Below are positions 29,323 through 39,632 of a DNA stretch of 64,000 nucleotides, in pieces. A program made the translations under genes and the position numbers. The notes beneath the pieces are model-generated. The model saw only the letters and a list, made by a program, of their open reading frames with translations. It ran no database searches and had not been told where the DNA came from. The stretch's first letter is position 1. Each line of letters opens with the position of its first letter. The DNA is from Streptococcus didelphis DSM 15616 (GTDB lineage Bacteria > Bacillota > Bacilli > Lactobacillales > Streptococcaceae), in NCBI RefSeq assembly GCF_000380005.1, contig NZ_KB904195.1, positions 146,005-210,004 of the forward strand. The letters run 5' to 3'.

Positions 29323-30237
29323 ATGTACGATACCTTAATTATTGGTTCAGGACCTGCTGGCATGACAGCTGCCTTATATGCTGCACGCAGCAATCTAAAA
29401 GTTGGTATAATAGAGCAAGGTGCACCTGGTGGTCAAATGAATAATACATCAGAGATTGAAAATTACCCAGGCTATGATAATATCACAGGCCCAGAATTGT
29501 CAATGAAGATGTATGAACCTCTTGAAAAATTTAAAGTTGAAAATATTTATGGGATTGTTCAGAATGTTGAAGATTTCGGAGACTACAAACGCGTTTCAAC
29601 AGAGGATGAGGTTTATGATGCTAAAACAGTTATCATCGCTACTGGCGCTAAATATAAACTCTTAAATGTCAAAGGGGAAGAAGAATTTACTAGTCGTGGG
29701 GTTTCTTATTGTGCAGTCTGTGACGGGGCCTTCTTTAGAAATCAAGATTTATTAGTAGTAGGTGGTGGCGATTCTGCTGTAGAAGAGGCTATCTACCTAA
29801 CACAATTTGCTAAGACAGTTACTATTGTTCATCGTCGGGATACTTTGAGAGCTCAAAAGGTTTTACAAGACCGTGCTTTTGCAAATGAAAAAATAAAATT
29901 TATTTGGAATTCGGTTGTTGAGGAAATTCAAGGAAATGATATTAAAGTTTCAGGTGCCTTAATCAAAAATGTGGTAACAGGTGAACTAAGTCAGCATGAC
30001 TTCGGTGGTGTTTTCATCTATGTAGGAATGTTGCCAGTAACAAGTATGCTTACAGAACTGGGTATCTGTAACCAAGAAGGTTGGATTGTAACAGATGATC
30101 ATATGAGAACTAGTGTAGCAGGAGTTTTTGCAGTAGGAGATGTTCGTCAAAAAGACCTTCGTCAAATTACGACTGCTGTAGGGGATGGTGCTATTGCTGG
30201 TCAAGGAGTTTATCATTATATTGAGAATATGAAATAA
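29323..30237 (+). CDS. trxB: Thioredoxin reductase
   Basis: A 304-residue FAD/NADPH enzyme that keeps thioredoxin reduced. FAD motif LIIGSGPAGMTAALYAAR at residues 5-22, NADPH motif VVGGGDSAVEEA, and the redox pair C130-A-V-C133 in VSYCAVCDGAFF. ATG at 29323 is chosen because AAGGAG lies 6 bases upstream and the protein then starts MYDTLIIGSG as in the family; the reading frame extends further upstream but through the promoter. Confidence 0.96.
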   Translation: MYDTLIIGSGPAGMTAALYAARSNLKVGIIEQGAPGGQMNNTSEIENYPGYDNITGPELSMKMYEPLEKFKVENIYGIVQNVEDFGDYKRVSTEDEVYDAKTVIIATGAKYKLLNVKGEEEFTSRGVSYCAVCDGAFFRNQDLLVVGGGDSAVEEAIYLTQFAKTVTIVHRRDTLRAQKVLQDRAFANEKIKFIWNSVVEEIQGNDIKVSGALIKNVVTGELSQHDFGGVFIYVGMLPVTSMLTELGICNQEGWIVTDDHMRTSVAGVFAVGDVRQKDLRQITTAVGDGAIAGQGVYHYIENMK

Positions 30238-30247
30238 TAGTTAAACT

Positions 30248-30278
30248 AAGGTTAATCACAAAAGTGGTTAGCCTTTTT
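30248..30278 (+). terminator. Terminator of trxB
   Basis: A 12-bp stem AAGGTTAATCAC/GTGGTTAGCCTT (two G-T pairs), 4-base loop, T run. Confidence 0.85.
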
Positions 30279-30302
30279 AGTAATATTAGAGTAAACCTAA
30301 TC

Positions 30303-30331
30303 TTGAAAATCTTCTGAAAAAAGGGTATAAT
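30303..30331 (+). promoter_or_regulatory. Promoter of the amino-acid permease gene
   Basis: TTGAAA (30303-30308), 17-base spacer, TATAAT (30326-30331). Confidence 0.72.
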
Positions 30332-30360
30332 ATTATTATTTTTAGTGAATGGAGTTTAGA

Positions 30361-31758
30361 ATGTCGACGAAGAAAGAGACACATACTAGTGATAATAGTG
30401 AATTAGAAAATGGAATGGTTAGAGGTTTACAGAACCGCCATGTCCAGTTAATTGCTATAGCAGGAACCATAGGAACAGGACTTTTCCTTGGAGCTGGACG
30501 TGCCATAGCTTTGACTGGGCCTTCTATTATTTTGGTCTATATTATAACAGGACTATTCATGTATTTCATGATGCGTGCTATTGGGGAAATGTTATACTAT
30601 GATCCAGATCAACATACCTTTATCAACTTCATTACAAAATACATAGGGCCTGGTTGGGGTTATTTTTCAGGACTTTCCTATTGGATTTCCCTTATATTTA
30701 TTGGGATGGCCGATATCACTGCCTTAGCCAGCTATGTCCAATATTGGTTTCCCTCTTGGCATGCCTGGTTGATACAGCTAGTTTTCTTATTTATCCTAGC
30801 ATCGGTTAATTTGATAGCCGTGAGAATATTTGGTGAAGCTGAGTTTTGGTTTGCTATGATTAAGATTATAGCTATTATTTCTTTGATTGTTACAGCAATA
30901 TTTATGGTAGCTACTGGTTTTGAAACACCAGAAGGACATGCTAGTCTTTATAACTTATCCAGCAAGTTTTCATTTTTCCCTAATGGTACCTTAAATTTCT
31001 TTATGGGATTCCAAATGGTTTTCTTTGCTTATCAGGCTATTGAATTTGTTGGGATAACAACTTCAGAAACTGCTAATCCCAGAAAAGTTTTACCAAAAGC
31101 TATTAAGGAAATTCCACTTCGGATTATTATTTTCTATGTTGGGTCGTTAATATCTATCATGGCTATTGTTCCATGGCACGAGCTCCCAGTTAACAAATCA
31201 CCTTTTGTTATGGTTTTCCAACTTCTTGGGATTAAGTGGGCTGCGGCTTTAATTAATTTTGTTGTTCTGACATCATCAGCTTCTGCCTTGAATTCAGTCC
31301 TTTATTCAACAGGTCGTCATTTGTATCAATTAGCCAATGAGAGTCCTAATAAGCTTACTAAAAAGTTAAAACTAAATACCCTATCAAAACAGGGTGTTCC
31401 TAGTAGGGCTATTATCTTTTCAGCATTGATTATTGGTATTTCTGCTATTATTAATATTCTGCCGGGTGTATCTGATGCCTTTACCCTTATTGCAGCATCT
31501 TCATCAGGTGTTTACATTTCTATTTATGCCTTAACCATGATAGCCCACTGGAAATACCGTCAATCACAAGACTTTATGGCAGGTGGTTATCTGATGCCAA
31601 AGTATAAATTATTAACCCCTATAACCCTTGCCTTTTTTGCCTTTGTATTTGTGTCACTCTTCTTACAAGAGTCTACTTATATTGGTGCAATAGGAGCAAG
31701 TATTTGGATTATTGCCTTTGGTATTTTTTGTAATTGGAAATTTAAAGGACAGAGCTAA
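30361..31758 (+). CDS. Amino-acid permease (APC superfamily, AAT type)
   Basis: A 465-residue secondary transporter with twelve predicted membrane segments. The hallmark of the AAT family, LIAIAGTIGTGLFLGAGRAI in the first helix, is present, as are the EMLYYDPDQHTFINF and YQAIEFVGITTSETANP segments. Members carry amino acids with protons; D-Ala/D-Ser/Gly, aromatic and other types are closely related and cannot be told apart by eye. ATG at 30361 is chosen because GGAG lies 6 bases upstream; ATG at 30349 has no ribosome site. Confidence 0.9.
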   Translation: MSTKKETHTSDNSELENGMVRGLQNRHVQLIAIAGTIGTGLFLGAGRAIALTGPSIILVYIITGLFMYFMMRAIGEMLYYDPDQHTFINFITKYIGPGWGYFSGLSYWISLIFIGMADITALASYVQYWFPSWHAWLIQLVFLFILASVNLIAVRIFGEAEFWFAMIKIIAIISLIVTAIFMVATGFETPEGHASLYNLSSKFSFFPNGTLNFFMGFQMVFFAYQAIEFVGITTSETANPRKVLPKAIKEIPLRIIIFYVGSLISIMAIVPWHELPVNKSPFVMVFQLLGIKWAAALINFVVLTSSASALNSVLYSTGRHLYQLANESPNKLTKKLKLNTLSKQGVPSRAIIFSALIIGISAIINILPGVSDAFTLIAASSSGVYISIYALTMIAHWKYRQSQDFMAGGYLMPKYKLLTPITLAFFAFVFVSLFLQESTYIGAIGASIWIIAFGIFCNWKFKGQS

Positions 31759-31835
31759 AAATTAAGCTAAGCTGTTCCTGTAAGTTATGACAATCTAGTC
31801 TGATTTATGGGATGCAGTTTTAGCTTAATTTTTTT
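31758..31835 (+). terminator. Terminator of the permease gene (long loop)
   Basis: A perfect 13-bp stem AAAATTAAGCTAA (31758-31770) / TTAGCTTAATTTT (31820-31832) enclosing about 49 bases, followed by more T. The left arm begins at the last base of the stop codon. Confidence 0.75.
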
Positions 31836-31878
31836 ATTTAGTTAATAATTCATTGGAAACAAGCATTAGATAAAACTA

Positions 31879-31887
31879 TGTTATAAT
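31879..31887 (+). promoter_or_regulatory. Extended -10 promoter of pncB-nadE
   Basis: TG-T-TATAAT at 31879-31887; no convincing -35 at 16-18 bases, as is usual for extended -10 promoters. AAAGGAG follows before the pncB ATG. Confidence 0.55.
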
Positions 31888-31917
31888 ATTAACAATAATT
31901 TAAAGGAGTAAACCTTA

Positions 31918-33381
31918 ATGTACAAAGATGACAGTTTAACGCTTCATACTGATTTATATCAAATCAATATGATGCAGGTTTATTTTGAACAAGGAATTCA
32001 TAATAAAAATGCCGTATTCGAAATCTTTTTTCGGAAACAACCTTTTGGAAATGGTTATGCTGTATTTGCTGGCTTACAAAGGATGGTTGATTATCTAAAA
32101 GCTTTGCAATTTAGTGACAGTGACTTAGCTTATCTCAAAGATTTAGGTTATAATGAGGCTTTTTTAGCTTATTTAAGGGATTTAAAACTAGAGCTAAGTG
32201 TAAGATCAGCCAAAGAAGGAGATCTGGTTTTTGCCAATGAACCTATTGTTCAGGTAGAAGGTCCTCTTGGCCAATGCCAATTAGTCGAGACAGCTCTCTT
32301 GAATATTGTTAATTTCCAAACCCTAATTGCTACTAAGACAGCTCGTATTAGATCTGTTATTGAAGCTGAACCCTTATTAGAATTCGGTTCTAGAAGAGCT
32401 CAAGAAGTTGATGCGGCCTTTTGGGGAACTAGAGCTGCAGTGATTGGGGGAGCAAATGCAACAAGTAATGTCAGAGCTGGAAAGATTTTTGGAATTCCAG
32501 TGTCTGGAACACATGCACATGCCCTAGTACAAGCTTATGGCAATGACTATGATGCCTTTAAAGCCTATGCTAGCACCCATAAGGATTGTGTCTTTTTAGT
32601 GGATACCTATGATACCTTAAAAGTGGGTGTACCGACAGCAATTAAAGTAGCAAAAGAATTTGGAGATCGGATTAATTTTTTAGGTGTTCGCCTTGATTCA
32701 GGAGATTTAGCTTATCTTTCTAAAAAAGTGAGACAGCAACTAGATGAAGCAGGCTTTCCCAATGCTAAGATATATGCTTCAAATGATCTAGATGAAAATA
32801 CCATCTTAAATTTAAAAATGCAAAAAGCAAAGATTGATGTCTGGGGTGTGGGAACTAAGTTGATAACTGCTTATGATCAACCAGCACTAGGAGCTGTATA
32901 TAAAATGGTTTCTATTGAAGATGATAAAGGTGGAATGAGAGATACCATCAAACTTTCCAATAATGCTGAAAAAGTATCTACACCTGGTAAAAAGCAGGTC
33001 TGGCGTATTACCAGTCTGGATAAAGGAAAATCAGAAGGGGATTATATTACTTTTACAGACCTTGATGTCAATCAACTAACAGAAATAGAAATGTTTCACC
33101 CTACCTACACCTATATTAAAAAGACTGTTAAGAATTTTAAAGCTGTGCCCTTATTAGTCGATATTTTTAGTAAAGGACAATTAGTCTATCACCTACCAAG
33201 CTTGCAAGAGATTAAGATTTATGCCCGAAAAGAATTTGATAGCTTATGGGATGAGTACAAACGTGTCTTAAATCCCCAAGATTATCCTGTTGATTTAGCA
33301 GGCAATGTTTGGCAAAATAAGATGCACTTAATAGCTGAAATTCGCCAAAAAGCTCTAGGGGAAACTGAGGAAATAAAATGA
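31918..33381 (+). CDS. pncB: Nicotinate phosphoribosyltransferase
   Basis: A 487-residue enzyme of NAD salvage, joining nicotinate and PRPP to give nicotinate mononucleotide. Family segments: [38 protein letters not shown], the catalytic His region [18 protein letters not shown] and the phosphate-binding [16 protein letters not shown]. Its TGA stop overlaps the nadE start (ATGA), so the two NAD-making enzymes are coupled. Streptococci often rely on imported nicotinate precursors, which fits this salvage-only pair. Confidence 0.96.
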   Translation: MYKDDSLTLHTDLYQINMMQVYFEQGIHNKNAVFEIFFRKQPFGNGYAVFAGLQRMVDYLKALQFSDSDLAYLKDLGYNEAFLAYLRDLKLELSVRSAKEGDLVFANEPIVQVEGPLGQCQLVETALLNIVNFQTLIATKTARIRSVIEAEPLLEFGSRRAQEVDAAFWGTRAAVIGGANATSNVRAGKIFGIPVSGTHAHALVQAYGNDYDAFKAYASTHKDCVFLVDTYDTLKVGVPTAIKVAKEFGDRINFLGVRLDSGDLAYLSKKVRQQLDEAGFPNAKIYASNDLDENTILNLKMQKAKIDVWGVGTKLITAYDQPALGAVYKMVSIEDDKGGMRDTIKLSNNAEKVSTPGKKQVWRITSLDKGKSEGDYITFTDLDVNQLTEIEMFHPTYTYIKKTVKNFKAVPLLVDIFSKGQLVYHLPSLQEIKIYARKEFDSLWDEYKRVLNPQDYPVDLAGNVWQNKMHLIAEIRQKALGETEEIK

Positions 33382-34202
33382 CATTACAAAAAGAGATTAT
33401 TCAAGAATTAGGAATTAGTCCTACTATCAATCCCCAAGAGGAAATCCGTAAGTCAATTGATTTTTTAAAAGCCTATTTATTGAAATATCCTTTTTTAAAG
33501 ACCTATGTTTTGGGAATCTCAGGAGGACAAGACTCTACTTTGGCTGGTCGTTTAGCTCAGCTGGCGATTGAGGAATTACGTAAAGAAACTGGGGATAATA
33601 GTTACCAGTTTCTCGCTATGCGACTTCCTTATGGCATTCAAGCAGATGAAGCAGATGCTCAAAAAGCCCTTGACTTTATTCAAGCTGACCAAGTCATAAC
33701 AGTTAATATCAAAGAAGCGGTTGATCAGCAGGTCCTTGCCTTAAAACAGGCCTCAATAGAGGTATCTGATTTTAATAAGGGAAATATCAAGGCCCGTCAG
33801 AGGATGATTAGCCAGTATGCAGTTGCAGGTCAAACAAATGGTGCTGTTATTGGAACAGACCATGCTGCAGAAAATATCACAGCCTTTTTTACTAAATTTG
33901 GTGATGGCGGTGCAGATATTTTACCCCTCTTTAGGCTCAATAAAAGACAAGGTAAAGCCCTTTTGAAGGAATTACAGGCTGATGCTGCTCTCTATGAAAA
34001 GATTCCTACAGCTGATTTAGAAGAAAATAAACCAGGACTTGCGGATGAGCTCGCTTTAGGTGTAACCTATGATAATATTGATGATTATTTAGAAGGAAAG
34101 CTCATTCCTCAAGAAGCTCGTGAAAAAATAGAAGCCTGGTGGCATAAAGGACAGCATAAGCGTCATCTTCCTATCACTATTTTTGATACTTTTTGGAAAT
34201 AA
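33378..34202 (+). CDS. nadE: NH3-dependent NAD+ synthetase
   Basis: A 274-residue enzyme that amidates deamido-NAD to NAD+, the last step of the pathway begun by PncB. The PP-loop SGGQDST at residues 48-54 and the [36 protein letters not shown] and [13 protein letters not shown] segments are complete. No glutaminase domain is present, so ammonia is the nitrogen source. 4-base overlap with pncB; GAGGAA serves as ribosome site. Confidence 0.96.
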   Translation: MTLQKEIIQELGISPTINPQEEIRKSIDFLKAYLLKYPFLKTYVLGISGGQDSTLAGRLAQLAIEELRKETGDNSYQFLAMRLPYGIQADEADAQKALDFIQADQVITVNIKEAVDQQVLALKQASIEVSDFNKGNIKARQRMISQYAVAGQTNGAVIGTDHAAENITAFFTKFGDGGADILPLFRLNKRQGKALLKELQADAALYEKIPTADLEENKPGLADELALGVTYDNIDDYLEGKLIPQEAREKIEAWWHKGQHKRHLPITIFDTFWK

Positions 34203-34232
34203 AAAGAACTGACACATAAGGATATTATAAGA

Positions 34233-34260
34233 AAAAAGTTGGGAGTACTCTCAACTTTTT
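34233..34260 (+). terminator. Terminator of pncB-nadE
   Basis: Palindrome AAAAAGTTG-G-GAG / CTC-T-CAACTTTTT at 34233-34260. Confidence 0.85.
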
Positions 34261-34287
34261 AATCTGCAGACAAATCGGTAAATATAG

Positions 34288-34376
34288 ACTAGAATCAGAA
34301 TTCTCATAGTCTTGGTTTAAATCCCTTATGGATTTGAGAAACTTTTCCAAAAAAATTAGGCTAACCTAATTTTTTT
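34288..34376 (+). other. Structured intergenic segment between nadE and pepC, unknown role
   Basis: Between the nadE terminator and the pepC promoter lie several nested inverted repeats: GACTA/TAGTC enclosing GAAT/ATTC, then TTCTC/GAGAA enclosing AAATCC/GGATTT, and finally a terminator-like hairpin AAAAAAATTAGG (34349-34360) / CCTAATTTTTTT (34365-34376). A second terminator is not needed for nadE, so the segment could be a short non-coding RNA or a remnant leader. No promoter that would start such an RNA was identified with confidence. Confidence 0.35.
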
Positions 34377-34377
34377 C

Positions 34378-34405
34378 TTGAAGAAATAGAATTATTCATT
34401 ATAAT
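34378..34405 (+). promoter_or_regulatory. Promoter of pepC
   Basis: TTGAAG (34378-34383), 16-base spacer, TATAAT (34400-34405). Confidence 0.62.
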
Positions 34406-34430
34406 AGAAGATAATATAAAGGAGGAAAAT

Positions 34431-35765
34431 ATGTCAGAAATAACAGATTCACTTACAGAAAAATTATATGAAAATTACAGCTCAAATGCTAAATATGCTG
34501 CTCTTGAAAATGCAGTGACCCATAATGGCTTATTACAATCATTGGAAACTCGCCAAAGTGAAGTTGATAATGACTTTGTTTTTTCAGTTGATTTAACAAA
34601 AGATAAGGTTGCTAATCAAAAGGCCTCAGGACGTTGCTGGATGTTTGCTGCTCTAAATACCTTTCGTCATAAGTTAATAAGTGATTTTAAATTAGAAAAT
34701 TTTGAATTATCACAAGCTCATACCTTTTTTTGGGATAAATATGAAAAATCAAATTGGTTTATGGAACAAGTTATTGCAACAAGCGACCAAGAGTTAACTA
34801 GCCGCAAGGTTAAATTCTTATTAGATACTCCTCAACAAGATGGTGGCCAGTGGGATATGGTGGTTTCACTTTTTAAAAAATACGGTCTTGTTCCTAAGTC
34901 TGTTTATCCAGAATCAGTTTCTTCAAGTAATAGCCGTGAACTCAATAGTATTTTAAACAAGTTATTACGTCAGGATGCTCAGATTCTTCGTGATTTAATA
35001 GCAAAAGGAGCTGACCAAGCTGGTGTTCAAGCTAAAAAAGAAGACTTGTTACAAGAAATTTTTAATTTTTTAGCTATGAATTTAGGATTGCCACCACGTT
35101 CATTTGATTTTTCTTATCGAGATAAGGATGGTAATTTCCAATCCGAAAAAAATATTAGTCCACAGGACTTCTATAAAAAATATGTAGGACTTAACCTTAG
35201 TGATTATGTTTCAGTTATTAATGCCCCAACGGCAGATAAACCTTATAGAAAATCTTATACTGTAGAAATGCTAGGAAATGTTGTAGGTAGCCGTGAGGTT
35301 CGCTATCTTAATGTGGAGATGGAACGGTTTAAGGAATTAGCTATTAAGCAAATGCAAGCAGGGGAAACCGTCTGGTTTGGTTGTGATGTCGGTCAAATCT
35401 CTAACCGTAAAAAAGGAATTATGGCAATTAATACTTATGACTTTGAATCAAGTATGGATATTAGCTTAAGTCAGGATAAAGCAGGTCGTTTAGATTATTC
35501 AGAGAGTCTTATGACGCATGCCATGGTTCTAACGGGTGTTGACCTTGACGAAAAAGGTCAAGCTATCAAATGGAAAGTAGAAAATTCATGGGGTGATAAG
35601 GTTGGCGATAAAGGCTACTTTGTTGCATCAGATGCTTGGATGGATGAGTATACCTACCAGATTGTGGTCAGAAAAGATTTACTAACAAAAGAAGAAGTAC
35701 AAGCTTATGAAGCCAAACCACAAATTTTAGCTCCTTGGGATCCAATGGGTGCTTTAGCAAACTAA
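34431..35765 (+). CDS. pepC: Aminopeptidase C (bleomycin hydrolase family)
   Basis: A 444-residue cytoplasmic cysteine aminopeptidase of family C1B that trims amino acids from peptides. The catalytic Cys is C69 in KASGRCWMFAALNTFR; the His is in MTHAMVLTGVDLD and the Asn in WKVENSWGDKVGDKG. Full family length. GGAGG lies 7 bases before ATG. It is convergent with pbp1A, sharing one bidirectional terminator. Confidence 0.96.
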   Translation: MSEITDSLTEKLYENYSSNAKYAALENAVTHNGLLQSLETRQSEVDNDFVFSVDLTKDKVANQKASGRCWMFAALNTFRHKLISDFKLENFELSQAHTFFWDKYEKSNWFMEQVIATSDQELTSRKVKFLLDTPQQDGGQWDMVVSLFKKYGLVPKSVYPESVSSSNSRELNSILNKLLRQDAQILRDLIAKGADQAGVQAKKEDLLQEIFNFLAMNLGLPPRSFDFSYRDKDGNFQSEKNISPQDFYKKYVGLNLSDYVSVINAPTADKPYRKSYTVEMLGNVVGSREVRYLNVEMERFKELAIKQMQAGETVWFGCDVGQISNRKKGIMAINTYDFESSMDISLSQDKAGRLDYSESLMTHAMVLTGVDLDEKGQAIKWKVENSWGDKVGDKGYFVASDAWMDEYTYQIVVRKDLLTKEEVQAYEAKPQILAPWDPMGALAN

Positions 35766-35795
35766 AAAAATTCGGAAATATTTCCGAATTTTTTT
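35764..35795. terminator. Bidirectional terminator between pepC and pbp1A
   Basis: A perfect palindrome with arms AAAAAAATTCGGAAA and TTTCCGAATTTTTTT, giving a T run on each strand. It overlaps the last codons of both genes: it begins in the pepC stop codon and ends 2 bases inside the pbp1A stop codon. Confidence 0.92.
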
Positions 35796-37980
35796 AGTTA
35801 TTTCTTTTATCTTTATCCTTGTCATTAGCAGGAGGAGTATTTGCAGCAGGAGAGTTATTCTCAGGTGTGCTGTTAGATGGGGAAGTTTCAGGTGTAGTAG
35901 CTGAATCTGTTGAACTAGCAGAGCTACTTTGGCTAGTAGAAGAACTGTAGATATTATTGTAGACAGAGCTACTATTATTACTATTTGTTGTGTAGGTTCC
36001 GCCACTTAGATAAAGCATGCCTCCACTACGGTACAAGCCGCTTGGCATTGTCCAATCTTCACTATAGTAATCGGTCAAATAGGCAACCATGTTTCGGTAC
36101 ACCTTAGAAGCGATAGTTAGACCATCGCCATAGATAGGGGTTAGGCGGTTTTTATAACCTGTCCAAACAGCCATAGAATACTTGTTAGTGTAACCTACAA
36201 AGTTTTCATCAGGTGCCATTGTTCCTACATAATCAGGAGAAAGACCAGTTTCACTTGTTATCTTAGCTAGTTCTTCATCTGTATAGTTAGAGGTACCTGT
36301 TTTACCTGCCTGAATAACCCCAGGTATAATCGCTGCTGTACCAGTACCATAATTTAAAACTGTTTTAAGCATATCAGTCATCATATATGCTGTTGTTTCT
36401 TTCATGGCCCGCTTACCTTTATTGTCAATTGTTTTGGTAGTCCCGTCACTAAAGACAATTTTATTAACATATTGTGGTTTGTAATAAATACCACCGTTTG
36501 AAAAGGCAGCATAAGCAGCAGCCATTTTCTCACTACTTGCTCCATATTTGCCATCACTACTTGTATTATTACTTGAAATAGCATTTGAATAATGCATTTC
36601 AGGGTATTGAATACCTAAATGACTGAGGAAGGTTTGGGCGTAACCTAAGCCAGCTGCTTCCAGAGCTCTAACAGCAGGAACGTTACGAGATAGCATCAGT
36701 GCTGTTTGAATAGTCATCCAACCATTATATCTACGGTCCCAGTTATAGAGTTGGGTTGTGCTACCAGGCCAATAATAAACAGAATCATTAGTTGCTTGAG
36801 CAGTTGAGCTATAGGCTCCTGATTCAATTGCTGGTGCGTAAGCAGAGATAGGTTTCATAGTAGAACCCCAGTCACGGTCTGTTAAGACAGATTGGTTGGT
36901 TCCAAATGAAACATCTAAATTCTGATTTCGACCACCTAATTGTGCAATAACATGACCATTTGTAACATCCATAACAGTTGAAGCTACCTGAAATTCATTG
37001 TCTGGGTAGTAGATATACTCATCTGTATTATAGATATCATAGAGTTTTTGTTGTGCTTCGGGTTGTAAGTTGGTATAGACTTTTAATCCTGAAGTAAAGA
37101 TATCTTTGTTTGTTTCAGTTCTTACTTGTTCAATGACTTGTTTGAGATAATTATCCATGTATTTTGGATAACTTGAAGTCTTTCTCAGCTCTTGGAGACC
37201 ATCATTTATTGGTGTAGCAATGGCCTTGTCGTATTCAGCTTTAGTGATGTTCTTTTCAGAATACATCTGGTGTAAAACAACATTTCGACGATTAGTAGCA
37301 GACTCAGGTTGTGAATAAGGATCGTATTGGGAAGGGGCCTGAGGAATACCAGCTAGTAGGGCTAGCTGAGCATAAGATAAATCCTTTAAATCTTTTCCAT
37401 AGTAGGCTTTGGCAGCAGTTAACATACCATAGTTTCCGTTACCCATATAAACCTTGTTAATATAGAAAGTCAAGATTTCTTGCTTGGTATATTTTCGTTC
37501 CATTTGTAAAGCTAGCCAAACTTCTTGTGCTTTACGTTTAAGAGTTTGGTCAGATTCCTTGGTAGAAAAATAAGCCAGCTTAATAAGCTGTTGATCTAAG
37601 GTAGAGCCACCTTGAGTACTCTTACTTGTTAGATTATGAAAAGCAGCGCCTAAAATCCGATATAAATCAATACCTCTATGATTAAAGAAACGTTTATCTT
37701 CAATAGATGTAATAGCATTTACAAGTTTTAAAGGAATGCTGTCGGCAGTAACATTTTCTCGTTTTTCAGAGCCTAAATCTGCAATTAATTTATTGTTACC
37801 ATCATAAACAAGACTTGAATTAGTAGATTTCAACTCTGCTTCAGAAAGCTTTGGTGCAGTTGAAACGTAGAATAAAAATAGCAGTCCTCCTAAGACGATT
37901 ATAAGAATGATAAGACTAAGAATAGCAGCAAGTGCATATTTTAATAGCTTTTGGATGTTTGGATTTTTGATTTTAATCAC
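35794..37980 (-). CDS. pbp1A: Penicillin-binding protein 1A (bifunctional)
   Basis: A 728-residue class A PBP that polymerises glycan and cross-links peptides. A membrane helix lies at about residues 12-34. The GT51 domain shows [16 protein letters not shown] and [13 protein letters not shown]. The transpeptidase domain shows S373-T-M-K (GSTMKPI), SRN ([10 protein letters not shown]) and K560-T-G-T. The last roughly 70 residues are a Ser/Thr/Asn/Pro tail ending in KDKDKRNN, with no known fold. GGTGA lies 7 bases before ATG. recU overlaps its start by 8 bases, the conserved recU-pbp1A pair of Firmicutes. Confidence 0.96.
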   Translation of the reverse strand: MIKIKNPNIQKLLKYALAAILSLIILIIVLGGLLFLFYVSTAPKLSEAELKSTNSSLVYDGNNKLIADLGSEKRENVTADSIPLKLVNAITSIEDKRFFNHRGIDLYRILGAAFHNLTSKSTQGGSTLDQQLIKLAYFSTKESDQTLKRKAQEVWLALQMERKYTKQEILTFYINKVYMGNGNYGMLTAAKAYYGKDLKDLSYAQLALLAGIPQAPSQYDPYSQPESATNRRNVVLHQMYSEKNITKAEYDKAIATPINDGLQELRKTSSYPKYMDNYLKQVIEQVRTETNKDIFTSGLKVYTNLQPEAQQKLYDIYNTDEYIYYPDNEFQVASTVMDVTNGHVIAQLGGRNQNLDVSFGTNQSVLTDRDWGSTMKPISAYAPAIESGAYSSTAQATNDSVYYWPGSTTQLYNWDRRYNGWMTIQTALMLSRNVPAVRALEAAGLGYAQTFLSHLGIQYPEMHYSNAISSNNTSSDGKYGASSEKMAAAYAAFSNGGIYYKPQYVNKIVFSDGTTKTIDNKGKRAMKETTAYMMTDMLKTVLNYGTGTAAIIPGVIQAGKTGTSNYTDEELAKITSETGLSPDYVGTMAPDENFVGYTNKYSMAVWTGYKNRLTPIYGDGLTIASKVYRNMVAYLTDYYSEDWTMPSGLYRSGGMLYLSGGTYTTNSNNSSSVYNNIYSSSTSQSSSASSTDSATTPETSPSNSTPENNSPAANTPPANDKDKDKRNN

Positions 37981-38575
37981 CGCCTAAAAAATTTTTTTCA
38001 ATAATATCTAAATAAGGAACCTGTGGAAATGCTCCAATAATTATCTCATACCCATTTTTTCTGATATAATCGAGAGGCATTGATTTGTTGCCCTTATCGA
38101 TTTGATAGAAGTCAATTAGAGCCCTTGCGGGAAGATAATAGGTTTCTTTCAGTGTGCTAAAATGTAAGAGGACAAAGCAAATTCCCTTTTGCTCTAAAAC
38201 AGAAACCATATGCTCAATCTGATGCAAATGAAAATTTTTCATAGGCATCGCTGTCTTTTGCCGGGTTTCCTTAGCTTCAAAATCAAGATAAAAACCTTTG
38301 TAAACCCCTGAATAGTCAGTGGTAGAAGCTTGCCTAAAGTAGGCTTCCACAATTTTTGCTCGGCTTCGATGTGGGTAATCCACCTTGACAATTTGAATGG
38401 GTGTTGGTTTTTTATGAATAACAGCAATTTTACGAGATAGATAATAATCATTTGTGGCATTAATAGCAGCTTCAAATGACATGCCTCGATTTGCAAAATT
38501 CACTTTTGATTTTTTAGTTTTAGCTTGAATTGGGTCTGCATTTTTCCTTTTAAGTTGATGAGGATAATTAACCAT
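37973..38575 (-). CDS. recU: Holliday junction resolvase RecU
   Basis: A 200-residue nuclease that cuts Holliday junctions in recombination and chromosome segregation. The core motif reads [18 protein letters not shown], then [20 protein letters not shown], and the acidic active-site segment [22 protein letters not shown] has AGGAG 6 bases upstream on the minus strand. It overlaps pbp1A by 8 bases and is transcribed with it from a promoter in the gap to the divergent ypsA-like gene. Confidence 0.95.
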   Translation of the reverse strand: MVNYPHQLKRKNADPIQAKTKKSKVNFANRGMSFEAAINATNDYYLSRKIAVIHKKPTPIQIVKVDYPHRSRAKIVEAYFRQASTTDYSGVYKGFYLDFEAKETRQKTAMPMKNFHLHQIEHMVSVLEQKGICFVLLHFSTLKETYYLPARALIDFYQIDKGNKSMPLDYIRKNGYEIIIGAFPQVPYLDIIEKNFLGGD

Positions 38576-38620
38576 TCTACTCCTATATTCAATTACTTAA
38601 TGAAAAATTTATGCATTCTT

Positions 38621-38629
38621 ATTATAACA
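38621..38629 (-). promoter_or_regulatory. Extended -10 promoter of recU-pbp1A
   Basis: On the minus strand TG-T-TATAAT (plus-strand ATTATAACA). The predicted leader before recU is about 38 nt with AGGAG. Confidence 0.5.
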
Positions 38630-38653
38630 TATTTTTTGAAAGGAAAACACATT

Positions 38654-39175
38654 ATGACTGCGATTCTAGTCATGGGTTATAAGAGCTTTGAAATTGGTAT
38701 TTTTGATGATAAAGATTACCGCATTGCTATTATACAAAAGGCTATAAAAAAAGATTTTATTTCCTATATTGAAGAAGGTGTAGACTGGTTTATTTTCACT
38801 GGGAATCTGGGCTTTGAGTACTGGGCTTTTCAGGTGGCACGTGATTTGAAAAAGGATTATCCTATTGAGATAGCTACTATTTTCCCCTTTGAAAGTCATA
38901 GCGCTAAGTGGAATGAAGCAAATTTGAAAAAATTACAGGAATTTAAAGCCAGTGACTTTGTGAAATATTGCTTTAAAGAATATGAAAAACCTTGGCAATT
39001 TACAGTCATTAATCAATTTCTTATTGAAAATACAGATGGAGCTTATTTGTTTTATGATAATGAAAATGAAACAAATCTTAAGTATTTAATTACTAAAATG
39101 AAAGAAAAAAATGAATATGGTCTTCATTTCTTAACATTTGAAAGTCTAAATGATATTTTAGATGAAGAGAGATGA
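38654..39175 (+). CDS. DUF1273 / YpsA-like (SLOG fold) protein
   Basis: A 173-residue cytoplasmic protein of the DUF1273 family. It opens [21 protein letters not shown] and contains the [20 protein letters not shown] and [15 protein letters not shown] segments of this Rossmann-like SLOG fold, thought to bind nucleotide derivatives. B. subtilis YpsA affects cell division, and neighbours here are the division genes gpsB, pbp1A and mapZ, so a division-linked role is plausible. ATG at 38654 is preceded by AAAGGAA; the frame continues upstream through the recU promoter and is not translated there. Confidence 0.88.
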   Translation: MTAILVMGYKSFEIGIFDDKDYRIAIIQKAIKKDFISYIEEGVDWFIFTGNLGFEYWAFQVARDLKKDYPIEIATIFPFESHSAKWNEANLKKLQEFKASDFVKYCFKEYEKPWQFTVINQFLIENTDGAYLFYDNENETNLKYLITKMKEKNEYGLHFLTFESLNDILDEER

Positions 39176-39205
39176 TTATTTCACTTCCAAGGTCTCTTTT
39201 ATTGC

Positions 39206-39234
39206 TTGCTTTTTACTTTTTTTTTCTGTATTAT
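39206..39234 (+). promoter_or_regulatory. Promoter of gpsB
   Basis: TTGCTT (39206-39211), 17-base spacer, TATTAT (39229-39234), in the gap between the ypsA-like gene and gpsB. Confidence 0.6.
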
Positions 39235-39290
39235 TAATAGTGATATCGGTCTATTGGTATCAAAAAGAACTACCGGTCGGAGAGTATAGA

Positions 39291-39620
39291 ATGACAAGTA
39301 TAATTTATAGTCCAAAAGATATTTTTGAACAGGAATTTAAAACCAGCATGCGTGGTTTTGATAAAAAAGAAGTTGATGAGTTTTTAGATAATGTTATTAA
39401 AGATTATGAAGCTTATATTGCAGAGATAGAGCATTTAAAGGCTGAAAATGAGAGACTTAGAAAAAAGGTCGGCAGTCAAAGTCGGTCCTCTCATGCAGAT
39501 GAGCATTCTTCAATGATGCAACCAACCCGTGTGACTCAGACAGCAACCAACTTTGATATTCTTAAGAGAATTAGTCGCTTAGAAAAAGAGGTTTTTGGCA
39601 AGCAGATTACAGATTATTAA
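39291..39620 (+). CDS. gpsB: Cell division regulator GpsB (DivIVA-like)
   Basis: A 109-residue DivIVA-family protein that coordinates septal and peripheral wall growth with StkP and class A PBPs. The N-terminal lipid/PBP-binding domain is [20 protein letters not shown], followed by a coiled coil ([20 protein letters not shown]), a flexible linker, and the C-terminal trimerisation helix ([16 protein letters not shown]). ATG at 39291 is supported by GGAG 8 bases upstream and by the family N-terminus. The frame is open 43 codons further upstream but that stretch holds the promoter. Confidence 0.93.
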   Translation: MTSIIYSPKDIFEQEFKTSMRGFDKKEVDEFLDNVIKDYEAYIAEIEHLKAENERLRKKVGSQSRSSHADEHSSMMQPTRVTQTATNFDILKRISRLEKEVFGKQITDY

Positions 39621-39632
39621 GTAATTAATAGT

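Noticed and set aside
35754..38000. Long open frames antisense to pbp1A, recU and other genes
   Set aside because: They mirror low-complexity or strongly biased codons of the real genes, lack ribosome sites and encode no recognisable domain.
39162..39290. In-frame 43-codon extension upstream of gpsB encoding a hydrophobic stretch, as if GpsB had a membrane anchor
   Set aside because: The stretch contains the TTGCTT-17-TATTAT promoter, overlaps the end of the previous gene, lacks a ribosome site, and GpsB is otherwise full length from ATG 39291.
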